Assembly: GCA_049322335.1 (NCBI GenBank)
Contig: JBMORL010000005.1
Coordinates: forward strand, 1-35,819
Length of the DNA stretch: 35,819 nt
Origin: JBMORL01 sp049322335
GTDB lineage: Bacteria; Bacteroidota; Bacteroidia; Flavobacteriales_D; UBA2798
Reading direction: 5' to 3'
Part shown: positions 16,825 through 26,179 of the stretch, piece after piece
Numbering within the stretch: position 1 is the first letter of the stretch
How the letters are laid out: every line of letters starts with the position of its first letter
The notes under the pieces: model-generated
Seen by the model: the letters and a program-made list of their open reading frames with translations, nothing else
The model's database searches: none
Told to the model about the DNA's origin: nothing
Program-made: the position numbers and the translations under genes

Positions 16825-18630
16825 GTGCCAACAAACGCTTTTCAGTTTGATCTTACCTATTGGCAACCATTTCTGCTTGCATTCCTTCCCCTGCTCATCA
16901 ATCTAAGTGTTTTCACCTACGTGTTTTTACGGTTACCGGGTACGCGATTAAACGTAATGTTTCTTTTTTTCATTTTCAATCTTTGTATATGGCAAATGCT
17001 GGATAGTATAACTCGAATTACAAGCAGCGAAGAACAGGTGCGCTTGTGGTATGATATGTTCAGTCCTTTTATCAGCCTGGTAACAGTCCTTTCCCTCCAT
17101 TTTTCACTGATTTTTGCCAACCGGGCCAAACTACTGGGCCGGCCGTGGATACTTGTTCTTATCTATGCCCCCGCCCTGTTTTTTGTACTCGCCAGCAACG
17201 GAGGATTTATTACCTATACTATTGAGCCCGATACTTTTTGGAGATGGAGACTGAGATTGACTGATGAGTGGATACCACAATTGAATGTACATTGGATAAG
17301 CTCCCTTGCGCTTATCACGCTTTGGGTATTTATCCGCTATGCTATTGAAATCAGGAATGATTTTGAACGCGGCAGACAAGCCCTCCTTATTGCTGTGGGG
17401 TTTGGTGTTCCCGTTGTACTGGGAATTATAACTGAAGTAGTTATTCCCTACCTTCTTCAGGGTAATCTTATCCCCCTCACTTCTACCTTCATGTCTGTGT
17501 TCTCTATATGTGTGATTGTTGCTTTTAAAAAATATAAATTATTTTTCTATTCTCCCCGGTACGCCTGGAGCGGTATTGTAAATAACATGAATGAAGGAGT
17601 AATGATTGTAGACCATAGAGACAGAATCAAATTTGTTAACCAGAGTTTTTGCGTAATGACAGGTTATGCCTCTTATGAACTGATTGGTAAAAATGCCAGT
17701 GATAAATTATTACAGCATCAATATTATAAAGACTATGTAGCCGAAGCTATTGAGAGGCGTAAAAAAATGAAATCCGACCGGTATGAAATCAAACTTCGTA
17801 AAAAAAACGGGGAATTTATCAGTTGTGAAATCAGCGGTTCTCCCTATCTTGATAAACAGGGAAATATTATCGGGTCGCTTGGAATTATTTCAGATATTAC
17901 CTTCAGGAAAGATACGGAAAAGGAACTGAAAAAATATTATTCACAGATAAGCCATAAAAATAAAGTACTTGAGCAGTTTGTTTACATCGCTTCGCACGAC
18001 CTGCAGGAGCCGCTGCGCACCGTTTCAGGGTTTGTAGAATTGTTAGAAAAAAAATATAGTGATAAACTGGATGAAAATGCTAAAATATATCTCGGATACA
18101 TTGATGGCGCTACCGAAAGAATGCAGTTACTGGTCAGAGACCTGCTGGATTATTCGAGAATCGGAAGAAAAAATGAATATGATACGGTTGACTGCAACGT
18201 GGTGTTAGCTGAAGTGAAAGATGACCTGGCCCAACTCATCAGTGAAACAAAAACAGAAATTTCTGTTGCCCCGCTTCCTGTGGTTCCGGGACTAAAAACC
18301 GAAATCAAATTATTATTGCAGAATTTGGTGGTAAATGCCATTAAGTTCAGGAAAAAAGGCATTACTCCGCAGATCATTATTACCGGCACAGAACAACAGG
18401 GAAATTTCAGGTTTGAAATAAAAGATAACGGAATTGGCATTCCCGAAGCATTCCATGAAAAGATATTCGAAGTTTTCCAGCGCCTGCATACACGTAAAGA
18501 ATATGAAGGCAATGGAATTGGATTAGCTCATTGTAAAAAAATTGTAGAACTTCACGGAGGAGAAATTGGGGTAATCTCAGAACCCGAAAAAGGAAGCACC
18601 TTTTATTTCACCCTGCCAAAAATGAATTAA
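16825..18630 (+). CDS. Hybrid-free sensor histidine kinase (7TM-PAS-HisKA-HATPase)
   Basis: Membrane sensor kinase of 601 residues. Residues about 10-235 form an array of hydrophobic segments resembling the 7TM N-terminal kinase domain. A PAS domain follows (about 246-360; VNNMNEGVMIVDHRDRIKFVN), then a HisKA dimerisation domain with H391 in ASHDLQEPLRTV. A HATPase domain ends it, with the N-box region NLVVNAIKFRKKG and G-boxes DNGIGIP and GNGIGLAHCKKI. The HDLQEPLR form is typical of phytochrome-type kinases paired with Rcp1-like regulators. The start is GTG at 16825; an in-frame TGA at 16813 rules out anything longer, and no early ATG exists. The response regulator starts directly after the stop codon, so the two form a pair. 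Confidence 0.92.
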   Translation: MPTNAFQFDLTYWQPFLLAFLPLLINLSVFTYVFLRLPGTRLNVMFLFFIFNLCIWQMLDSITRITSSEEQVRLWYDMFSPFISLVTVLSLHFSLIFANRAKLLGRPWILVLIYAPALFFVLASNGGFITYTIEPDTFWRWRLRLTDEWIPQLNVHWISSLALITLWVFIRYAIEIRNDFERGRQALLIAVGFGVPVVLGIITEVVIPYLLQGNLIPLTSTFMSVFSICVIVAFKKYKLFFYSPRYAWSGIVNNMNEGVMIVDHRDRIKFVNQSFCVMTGYASYELIGKNASDKLLQHQYYKDYVAEAIERRKKMKSDRYEIKLRKKNGEFISCEISGSPYLDKQGNIIGSLGIISDITFRKDTEKELKKYYSQISHKNKVLEQFVYIASHDLQEPLRTVSGFVELLEKKYSDKLDENAKIYLGYIDGATERMQLLVRDLLDYSRIGRKNEYDTVDCNVVLAEVKDDLAQLISETKTEISVAPLPVVPGLKTEIKLLLQNLVVNAIKFRKKGITPQIIITGTEQQGNFRFEIKDNGIGIPEAFHEKIFEVFQRLHTRKEYEGNGIGLAHCKKIVELHGGEIGVISEPEKGSTFYFTLPKMN

Positions 18631-19047
18631 ATGACAAAACTGAACTGCATATTACTGATTGATGATGATGAACCTACCAACTTCCTTAATAAGTTAATTA
18701 TTAATGAAGCCGGTATTTGCGACAATGTATATGGAATTCAAATGGCCCGTGATGCACTGAATTACCTCAAAAACAGAAGCGATTGTCCCTGCAACGGCAG
18801 GTTTATTATTCCCGACCTTATTTTACTTGACATAAATATGCCCGGCATAAACGGATGGGAATTCATGGAAAAATACAATCAGTTGCCTGATGATATTACC
18901 TCAAAGGTGAAAATTGTAATGCTCACCAGTTCCGAAAACCCCGAAGATTTTGAAAAAGCCGGAAAAACCCAAAGACTGGCCGGCATCGTTACCAAACCGC
19001 TCACCGATTCTTCACTTCTGGAATTGATCAATAACTATTTTAAATAA
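18631..19047 (+). CDS. Single-domain response regulator (Rcp1-like)
   Basis: Receiver-only regulator of 138 residues, expected to take the phosphoryl group from the kinase encoded immediately upstream. Visible residues are the acidic pocket D11-D13 (LIDDDEPT), the phosphoacceptor D67 (LLDINMPG), T99 (MLTSS) and K122 (VTKPL). The alpha-4 region is longer than in CheY, as is usual for Rcp1-type receivers. There is no output domain, so it may act by protein interaction or as a phosphorelay shuttle. It begins at the base after the kinase stop, with no gap, and converges on the small sorting-domain gene with 38 bases between them and no clear terminator. Confidence 0.92.
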   Translation: MTKLNCILLIDDDEPTNFLNKLIINEAGICDNVYGIQMARDALNYLKNRSDCPCNGRFIIPDLILLDINMPGINGWEFMEKYNQLPDDITSKVKIVMLTSSENPEDFEKAGKTQRLAGIVTKPLTDSSLLELINNYFK

Positions 19048-19085
19048 GGTTGTTTGGCATCAATACTTTCCTATAGCAACCGATA

Positions 19086-19523
19086 TTACGATACGAGAGT
19101 TACGTGCCCGGTTTTTTCAAAAAACTGGTTAGTCATTTTGTTACGGGCCACTACCTTATATACATATACCCCGTTCTCACATTTTTCTCCTTTAAACGTC
19201 CCGTTCCATTTTTTAGAAACATCATTCGATTCAAAGATCACTTCTCCCCAGCGGTTAAAAATATACAGCGTCATTTCTTCCACGCCCTCACCTACAATAC
19301 CAAACTCATCGTTGGTTCCGTCTTCATTTGGGGTAAAGGCATTGGGTATAAATATGGAAATGGGAGTAGCAATCTGCACTTCGTTGGAAACACTCTCTAT
19401 AGCAGTGTTGTTCTTTTTGTGCGCTACAACTCTATAGTCGTTTACGGGGTTGTTGCCATCCTGGGCACACAACTCACCGCTGAGAAGAAGCCCGCTTATC
19501 ATAATGGTAAAAATTGTTTTCAT
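19086..19523 (-). CDS. Minimal secreted protein: signal peptide plus type IX (type B) sorting domain
   Basis: The 145-residue protein has a signal peptide (MKTIFTIMISGLLLSGELCAQ, cleavage likely after Q21 or so) and then about 30 residues resembling the last strands of a fibronectin/Ig domain (YRVVAHKKNN, ESVSNEVQI). A complete gliding-motility C-terminal domain fills the rest: PNAFTPNEDGTNDEF, MTLYIFNRWGEVIFES, WNGTFKG, NGVYVYKV and GHVTLV. Such domains normally direct a large passenger through the type IX system to the cell surface; here almost no passenger is left. It could be an internally deleted remnant of a larger surface protein or a deliberate small surface protein. It is divergent from the large surface protein gene at 19888. 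Confidence 0.88.
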   Translation of the reverse strand: MKTIFTIMISGLLLSGELCAQDGNNPVNDYRVVAHKKNNTAIESVSNEVQIATPISIFIPNAFTPNEDGTNDEFGIVGEGVEEMTLYIFNRWGEVIFESNDVSKKWNGTFKGEKCENGVYVYKVVARNKMTNQFFEKTGHVTLVS

Positions 19524-19887
19524 AATCCGTTGTTCTTATGATGTAAAATTACTTTACCCCAACGGCCCCCATTAGACGCAAAAAATGTATTTGAAAAGAT
19601 TGCGAAAATGCTGTGATATACAACCATAATTCGCGTAGGTAAAAAATGAATTTTCTACGCATAAATGCTTAGCCTTTTTATACGCTGATTTCAGTAATCA
19701 ATCACTCTTTCCGGTATTTTACCGTTCCCCGCCCCAAAAATGCCTGTGCTTTCAGGATTATTGAAGTTCAGCTAATTACAATCCATTTCGGGTAAATAGA
19801 CTTGTATATTATTGGATTTTTTTGGGCGTCTTTTGTTTGTTGGCAACCGTACAATCCACTGAACTTTGTAACATAAAATTTCAGCGC
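19524..19887. other. 364-base intergenic region between divergent secreted-protein genes
   Basis: No supported coding frame. The frame of the downstream gene is open to a TTG at 19822, but those 22 residues precede a good signal peptide and are not taken as coding. The right end holds the promoter candidate listed separately (19836-19868). GTAAA and TTTAC flank ATTAC at about 19541-19555, a weak 5-bp palindrome ahead of the minus-strand gene. Nothing else was recognised. Confidence 0.6.
19836..19868 (+). promoter_or_regulatory. Candidate Bacteroidota promoter for the large surface protein gene
   Basis: TTTG at 19836-19839 is followed, after 21 bases, by GAACTTTG at 19861-19868. This matches the Bacteroidota pattern TTTG-N19-21-TAnnTTTG with one mismatch (G for the first T). 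Transcription would begin about 15 bases before the ATG at 19888. Pattern match only. Confidence 0.4.
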
Positions 19888-22800
19888 ATGAAAAAGTGGA
19901 TCAAAATAACGTTTACGGGGCTGCTGGCACTAGTAGCTGTAATGAATTCGAATGCACAACAAAACTGGCTGCAGTGTGCCGGTGGAAATGCGAATGATGA
20001 AGCACTGGGTGTTACCCACGATGCCAGCGGAAATGTTTACAGTTGTGGTTATTTTTCACAAACCTGTCGTTTTGATTCCACTTATATTATTTCAGCAGGA
20101 ATGGCCGATTTATTTGTAGCCAAACAGGATTCGCTGGGATATTACGAATGGGTAGTGCGTGCCGGTGGAGCCAATTCCGACCGTGCGCATGCTATTGCAG
20201 CCGATGCATCGGGAAACATTATTGTTACAGGAGTATTCCGCGATACAGCTGTATTTGGAAGCACTACACTGGTTTCTTTGTCCAATTCGCAGGATATTTT
20301 TGTTGCCAAAATCGATAATAACGGAAATTTCGTCTGGGCAAAATCATTTGGAGGGAGTAATACTGATATTTCCAATAAGATTGCCGTTGATGCATCAGGA
20401 AACATTATCGTTGCCGGGGAGTTTAAAGGCACTTCTTCATTTGGAGCTTTTACATTCTCCAGTGCGGTTTATCCTCCGCTGATGCAGCAACAGGCCGGAC
20501 AACCTTCTTATGACGCGATTATTTTTAAATGCGATCCTTCAGGTAACGTACTGTGGGCTAAAGCAGGAATTGCTCCATTTGATGACAGGGCCGTGAGTGT
20601 TGCCGTTGATGAAACCAATAATATATATGTATGCGGACAATATTCCGATACCATTCAATTTACCAATACCTATAATAACAATTCATTTAATGCCGGTTTT
20701 ATCATGAAAATTGATCCCAGCGGAAATGAATCCTGGTTCAGAAGAATGGTGGCCTCTCAATTTATGGCCTACGATATTGATGCAAAAATAAATAAAGTAG
20801 TGGTTACCGGTGATTTTTCAAATACACTTACGATCAACACTACTCCTTCGCAATCTGTTACCGGGAATTTTCCCCACAATATTTTTACACTTTGCCTCGA
20901 TTACAGCGGAAACTACCAATGGGGTTCTTCCACGGGATCGGATAATGTGGTTTCTTCACGCGCACTTTTTATTGATCCCGATGGAGAAACTACCATCACT
21001 GGTTATTTCAAATGCGAGTTCACTCCTTTTTCCAACTATTCGGGCAGCGGTGTTTTTAACAGCACAGGATTCAGGGATATTTATACCATGAAATATTCCG
21101 CCACGGGTGCTTTTACATGGATCAGGTATTTTGGCGGAACAGGTGATGATATCCCTTCTGATATTTCAGGTTTTATTTTCTCCAATCCAGTTATCAGCGG
21201 AACTTTCTCCAAATCATTCAACATTTTTAAAGGAAGTAATTTCCAGTCTCATCTGTATAACCCCAATTATACCAACCTGAACAGCAATATCACCCATTGC
21301 TCCTATCCGAACTACGGAAGTATGGCAACCGTTATTTCCAGTGGCAACCGTGATGTTCTCATTACACGCCCGGTAGATCTTTCGCGGCCCTATTACGATT
21401 TTTTTATCCGTCAAAACGGTGGATGCCAGCTCGACACACTTATGCCAACGAGATACCCGCTGGGTGATACGCTGGTGAAATGTGATTCAGCATTATTAAG
21501 AATACAAACCCCCACCACGTTAGACAGCGTTTCGGCTCCCGAATGGTTTTTTGTATGGAATAATGGAGTGATGAACGATACCAATGTTGTTTACACCAGC
21601 GGATGGTATTACGTGGATTACGGTTATATTGACGAGTGCCGCACTTTCAGAGATTCAGTATATGTGCTCATTTACCCAACGCCACCAACTCCAGCCATCA
21701 ATGCCACATACGGAATCATCCAGGCCGCCATTCCTGTTTATAGTTGTATAGATAAACTGGCGCTCATGGCCGGTGATACCACAACACTTATCGGGGGAAA
21801 TTATCCTTCCGGCTATACCGTATACTGGCAAACTCCGTTTGGTGTGGTAAATAATGATTCAGTTACTACATCACAGTTTGGTTTATATACTTTTGTAGTA
21901 GAAACTCCCGGTGGTGAATGTTCTTCTTCCAAATGTGTGGCTCTCTACGATTATTATTCCGGAAACTGTAATGTATTGAATCCCTTTACTCCTCAAATAA
22001 TTTTTACCGATTCAACCTTTGAGACAACAGATACTGTACGAATTTGCAAAGACGATCATTTTGAAATGTGGCTGGTGGATAGTTCGTATTACGCACAGGG
22101 AATTACCACCAACATTGCTACATTTGTACAATGGACCATTAATTTTGGCGGCTATTCATTCGATCCCAATTTATCATTTCCCTATACGTTTTTTGAACAC
22201 CGGCAGAATTTCAAAGCGAATTCCAGCGGGAACTGTTCTCTTACTGCCACAATTTTGCATCCTATTACACATTTGCCGCTCGTAAGCACCACGCGTTATT
22301 TTTATCTCGATGTACATGCACCGCCCCCCAATTTTCCTGTAATCAGCGGCCCCGTTTATTTTTGTCCCGGTGATACCGTTACACTATCCGTAAGCGGTGG
22401 CGACAATTACCAATGGAACGGGCAAGGCATTATTGCCACCTACAGCCAAAACAGCAATGCGGATGTCGTTATGCAGAACACGTATGGAGTTACTTCCACC
22501 ACTATCGATACAGTTCTTGGATGTATATCGGTGGAAGAAGACTATTTCACCCTGCAATCCATGCCGGCACCGGAAGTTACAATGAATCCCTCTCACGGAG
22601 TGGTTTGTCCGCTGGATTCGGTGTTACTGACAGCCGAAGCCGGAAGCAACTACACCTGGTACGGGCCCACCGGAAATGTAATTGGCACAACGCAATCCAT
22701 CTATGTTACCGTTCCCGGGTTCTATCATTACACATATATTTCCTCTACAGGATGCTACCTTGAATCTTCTTCTTCAGAAGTTCTGGAATATACTACTCCT

Positions 22801-25116
22801 TATCTTGAATACGATCCTGTTTCTCATTTGTGCGAAGGAGAAAGCACTGTTATCACTGTAGAAAGCAACGATATGGCTTCCATACAATGGTTGTCGCCCT
22901 TATCAGGAAGCAGTCCGGTGCAAACCATTACACAGGGAGGCACCTATTCTGCTACTGTAAATTTCTGCAATATCACCACACAGGTGGATATCGTGATCAC
23001 GGCATCCACCACTCCGGTTGAAATTTATATAGTGGGTGAAGACACCGTTTGCGCTGGAGATACCGTTAACCTGCTCGCCACTCCCGGAATGAGCGATTAC
23101 AACTGGAACAATGGCGAAAACCTTTCTATGAATTATGATATAACCTATCCCGGAACGTACATTCTTGAAACTATTGACGCCAATGGATGTGAAAGTGCTG
23201 ATACGGCTTTCATTTATAACTTTCCACAGGTGACGCCTCCTTCAACCAGCGATACAACTGTTTGCAGCGGATCAACCATAACTCTTACTGCACAAGGCAC
23301 CGGAACGTTATACTGGTATTCTGATGAAAATGCCACACAGCTGATACAAACCGGGGATTCCGTTACGGTTACTGTTAGTCAAAGTGATTATGTGGTATAT
23401 GTCACCCAATCCAACGGGATTTGCGAAAGCGAAACGGTGGGTGTAATTGTTTATATTGATTCGTCATCAGTGGTGCCCGAACTATCAGGAAATGATACTT
23501 TGTGTATGAGCGATACATTAACACTCGTTCTTAATGCTGCCCCGGGGGCAATGTACAACTGGACAGGGCCCAACGGGTTTTCTTCAACCGGAGATTCCAT
23601 ATCCATTTACCCCGTGACCGTTGCAGAAGAAGGCTATTATTTCATTTCCGTATCCAGCGGAACATGTTCAGGAAGCACCGACAGCGTTTGGGTGGAAGTG
23701 ATGGAAGTAACGGTTCAGGGATTTGCGCAGGATTCCGTTTTCATCTGCCAGGGCGATACTTTATTACTGAACGCAGATACACTCAACGGAACCTATACCT
23801 GGCAGGATGGAAATACCGGTGCAACTTCATTGGGAATTCAACAGGGAAATTATTTCTATACATTTGAAAACAGCTACGGATGCACTGCTTATTCCGATAC
23901 ACTCACCCTGCAATGGTTATCAAAACCTGTGTTGACTCCGGTTGCCGATACTTCCTCCTGTCCGGGAACTCCTTTCTCTATTGGAATTTCAGGTGCAAAC
24001 GGAATAATTCAATGGATGGATAGTTCGATGAATGTGATCACTTCGGGAGATTCGCTTTATTTTTCCGAAATCACTTCTGATACCTATGTTATTGTTCAAC
24101 TAACCGACACAAACGGATGTGAAAGTGATGTGGATACTATTTTTATCGCACTTACTTCACTACTCCCGGCTCCCATGGCAGATGCCAGCGACACCATTTG
24201 TGCCGGTAGTTCTCTCCAGCTTTTTACCACTACTGCCAATGGGTTTACCTATAACTGGAGCGGGCCCAACGGGTTTACTTCGTCTCTCGAAGACCCAATT
24301 ATCTCACCCGTGGATTCTTCTATGGCCGGAACTTATTTCCTGTTCATCAACCAGGGAACCTGTTATTCTGATACCGCCACACTGGATATCTCTGTGAATA
24401 ATCTTCCTTCACTGGTTTCATCTAACGATACGGGAATTTGCGCAGGATCAACTGTTTTGTTGTATGCATACTCTCCCGATGGTATTATATGGAATACCGG
24501 TGATGTTTCCAATTCTATTTCTGTTTCACCCGGTGTTTCCACCACCTACACAGTTTCTACCGGCAATGTATGCGGAACACTAACTGATAGTATTACTGTG
24601 ATCATCTTTCCCTCTTCGGGTTTTGGCGCGGGACCAGATATCACCATTGTTTACGGAAATCACGGACAACTTACTACCACCGGAGGAACATCATGGGAAT
24701 GGTCGCCTGTTGATGGATTAATTTGTACTACCTGCGCCAATCCACTGGCAAGCCCCGAAGAAACCACTACCTATGGAGTAACTATCACCGACCAAAACGG
24801 ATGCACCAGTTCCGATTCAGTTACCGTATGGGTGGAATACAATTTCAATTACTTTGTCCCCAACACCTTTACGCCTAACGGAGATGGGATAAACGATATT
24901 TTCTATATAAGAGGCTACGGAGTGGAATCTATGGAAGTAAAAGTATTCGACCGCTGGGGAGAGATGATTTTCCATTCATCCGATATCAATGCCGGGTGGG
25001 ACGGAACCTACAAGGGAAAACCGCTGAGCAACGGAGTATTTGTTTACACCCTTGGCGGAAAACTGCTGGATGGAAGGGAATTCAGGGAAAAAGGAGCCAT
25101 TACGTTAGTAAAATAA
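19888..25116 (+). CDS. Giant type IX-secreted surface protein with beta-propeller repeats, Ig-like repeats and type B sorting domain
   Basis: The 1742-residue protein is probably displayed on or released from the cell surface. After a signal peptide (about residues 1-24, ending NSNAQ), residues about 28-500 hold SBBP-like propeller repeats with the recurring phrase DASGNIIVTG or DASGNIIVAG followed by F-G. Residues about 505-1645 hold roughly a dozen Ig-like repeats, each starting near a D-T-x-C-x-G-D/S phrase (DTVCAGDTVNLLA, DTICAGSSLQLF); several contain YNWxGPNGF. A gliding-motility C-terminal domain ends it (FVPNTFTPNGDGINDIF, VFDRWGEMIFHS, GVFVYTL). The ATG at 19888 is preferred over the upstream TTG because the signal peptide starts there. 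The PorP/SprF gene follows after 4 bases. Adhesion is the usual proposal for this layout; the ligand is unknown. Confidence 0.9.
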   Translation: MKKWIKITFTGLLALVAVMNSNAQQNWLQCAGGNANDEALGVTHDASGNVYSCGYFSQTCRFDSTYIISAGMADLFVAKQDSLGYYEWVVRAGGANSDRAHAIAADASGNIIVTGVFRDTAVFGSTTLVSLSNSQDIFVAKIDNNGNFVWAKSFGGSNTDISNKIAVDASGNIIVAGEFKGTSSFGAFTFSSAVYPPLMQQQAGQPSYDAIIFKCDPSGNVLWAKAGIAPFDDRAVSVAVDETNNIYVCGQYSDTIQFTNTYNNNSFNAGFIMKIDPSGNESWFRRMVASQFMAYDIDAKINKVVVTGDFSNTLTINTTPSQSVTGNFPHNIFTLCLDYSGNYQWGSSTGSDNVVSSRALFIDPDGETTITGYFKCEFTPFSNYSGSGVFNSTGFRDIYTMKYSATGAFTWIRYFGGTGDDIPSDISGFIFSNPVISGTFSKSFNIFKGSNFQSHLYNPNYTNLNSNITHCSYPNYGSMATVISSGNRDVLITRPVDLSRPYYDFFIRQNGGCQLDTLMPTRYPLGDTLVKCDSALLRIQTPTTLDSVSAPEWFFVWNNGVMNDTNVVYTSGWYYVDYGYIDECRTFRDSVYVLIYPTPPTPAINATYGIIQAAIPVYSCIDKLALMAGDTTTLIGGNYPSGYTVYWQTPFGVVNNDSVTTSQFGLYTFVVETPGGECSSSKCVALYDYYSGNCNVLNPFTPQIIFTDSTFETTDTVRICKDDHFEMWLVDSSYYAQGITTNIATFVQWTINFGGYSFDPNLSFPYTFFEHRQNFKANSSGNCSLTATILHPITHLPLVSTTRYFYLDVHAPPPNFPVISGPVYFCPGDTVTLSVSGGDNYQWNGQGIIATYSQNSNADVVMQNTYGVTSTTIDTVLGCISVEEDYFTLQSMPAPEVTMNPSHGVVCPLDSVLLTAEAGSNYTWYGPTGNVIGTTQSIYVTVPGFYHYTYISSTGCYLESSSSEVLEYTTPYLEYDPVSHLCEGESTVITVESNDMASIQWLSPLSGSSPVQTITQGGTYSATVNFCNITTQVDIVITASTTPVEIYIVGEDTVCAGDTVNLLATPGMSDYNWNNGENLSMNYDITYPGTYILETIDANGCESADTAFIYNFPQVTPPSTSDTTVCSGSTITLTAQGTGTLYWYSDENATQLIQTGDSVTVTVSQSDYVVYVTQSNGICESETVGVIVYIDSSSVVPELSGNDTLCMSDTLTLVLNAAPGAMYNWTGPNGFSSTGDSISIYPVTVAEEGYYFISVSSGTCSGSTDSVWVEVMEVTVQGFAQDSVFICQGDTLLLNADTLNGTYTWQDGNTGATSLGIQQGNYFYTFENSYGCTAYSDTLTLQWLSKPVLTPVADTSSCPGTPFSIGISGANGIIQWMDSSMNVITSGDSLYFSEITSDTYVIVQLTDTNGCESDVDTIFIALTSLLPAPMADASDTICAGSSLQLFTTTANGFTYNWSGPNGFTSSLEDPIISPVDSSMAGTYFLFINQGTCYSDTATLDISVNNLPSLVSSNDTGICAGSTVLLYAYSPDGIIWNTGDVSNSISVSPGVSTTYTVSTGNVCGTLTDSITVIIFPSSGFGAGPDITIVYGNHGQLTTTGGTSWEWSPVDGLICTTCANPLASPEETTTYGVTITDQNGCTSSDSVTVWVEYNFNYFVPNTFTPNGDGINDIFYIRGYGVESMEVKVFDRWGEMIFHSSDINAGWDGTYKGKPLSNGVFVYTLGGKLLDGREFREKGAITLVK

Positions 25117-25120
25117 AATT

Positions 25121-26137
25121 ATGTTGAAAAGATTTATCTCTATATTAATCTTTCTTTTTCCGGCTGTACTAACAGCACAGGATATCCATTTCTCGCAATA
25201 CTGGGAAAACCCTTTGTTATTGAACCCGGGATTTACTGGAACCGATAAAGCGCTGGTACGTGCCAATACCACCTATCGTAACCAATGGGCTTCGATAGGA
25301 AATATATACACTACTTCAGCATTATCGGGCGACATGAAGTTAAAACCTGATGGGAAATCATCATTTTTCGGGACAGGCATTTTTGTGATCTACGATAATG
25401 CGGCTTCCGGTAGTTTATCCAAATTTTCAGCGGGAATTACTCTTTCTTCTTCTGTACATTTTGGTAAAGGAAAATATCTTTCGCTCGGCATCCAGGGCGC
25501 CTGGAACCAGAATTCCATCCGGTTTGACAACAGTACATGGGATAAACAATACGAACATGAATTTAATTCCGCTCTTTCTTCAGGTGAAAATTTATCGGTG
25601 TCGGGAAAAAATTACATTGATGCCGGTGCCGGAATTGTATTCTACAAAAATGGAAACGGCCGCGATTTTAACAGTAAAAACGACAACTCCTTCCAGTTCG
25701 GAATATCCGCGTTTCATGTCAACCGTCCCGATATAGGAATTTATGGTGTAGATAAATTAAACATCCGTTACAATGCATTTGCAAAAATGGACATCGTGCT
25801 GGCTTCGAAATTTTCATTACAACCCGTAGCCTATTTTGCAATGCAGGGGCCGTTAAAGGAAATAAATACAGGTTCGTTGCTGCGATATTCACTTTCCGAA
25901 CAAAACAAAATGGGCACCGGCATCACCCAATCCATTGCATTTGGTTTGTTTTACCGGTATGGTGACGCCCTGTATCCTGCTTTTCAATTTGAATGGAAAA
26001 ACTGGCTGGCCGGACTATCGTATGATATGAACTTATCCAATCTCTCGTCATGGACAAAAGGCAAGGGCGGCATCGAATTAACACTCCGCTACCGGTTTAT
26101 GCCTGTTGAAAGCAGTTCTTCCAAAAGGAGCTTTTGA
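25121..26137 (+). CDS. PorP/SprF family type IX secretion outer-membrane protein
   Basis: Outer-membrane beta-barrel-like protein of 338 residues. It has a signal peptide (FISILIFLFPAVLTAQ) and then the family hallmark DIHFSQYWENPLLLNPGFTGT. NTTYRNQWASIG, later FGTGIFVIYDNAASG and alternating polar/hydrophobic strands to the C-terminus follow, and length matches the family (about 300-350). PorP/SprF proteins are encoded next to type B sorting-domain cargo and are needed for secretion or anchoring of that cargo, so this one most likely serves the 1742-residue protein just upstream. The 4-base gap indicates one transcript. The name sprF itself is not given because many paralogues exist per genome. 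Confidence 0.93.
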   Translation: MLKRFISILIFLFPAVLTAQDIHFSQYWENPLLLNPGFTGTDKALVRANTTYRNQWASIGNIYTTSALSGDMKLKPDGKSSFFGTGIFVIYDNAASGSLSKFSAGITLSSSVHFGKGKYLSLGIQGAWNQNSIRFDNSTWDKQYEHEFNSALSSGENLSVSGKNYIDAGAGIVFYKNGNGRDFNSKNDNSFQFGISAFHVNRPDIGIYGVDKLNIRYNAFAKMDIVLASKFSLQPVAYFAMQGPLKEINTGSLLRYSLSEQNKMGTGITQSIAFGLFYRYGDALYPAFQFEWKNWLAGLSYDMNLSNLSSWTKGKGGIELTLRYRFMPVESSSSKRSF

Positions 26138-26179
26138 AGCGATACAATATTTTTTGCTCTTGTTCGTTTCATGTAAATC

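Noticed and set aside
19104..19541. Plus-strand open frame opposite the small sorting-domain gene
   Set aside because: The minus-strand product has a signal peptide and a full sorting domain; the opposite strand has neither.
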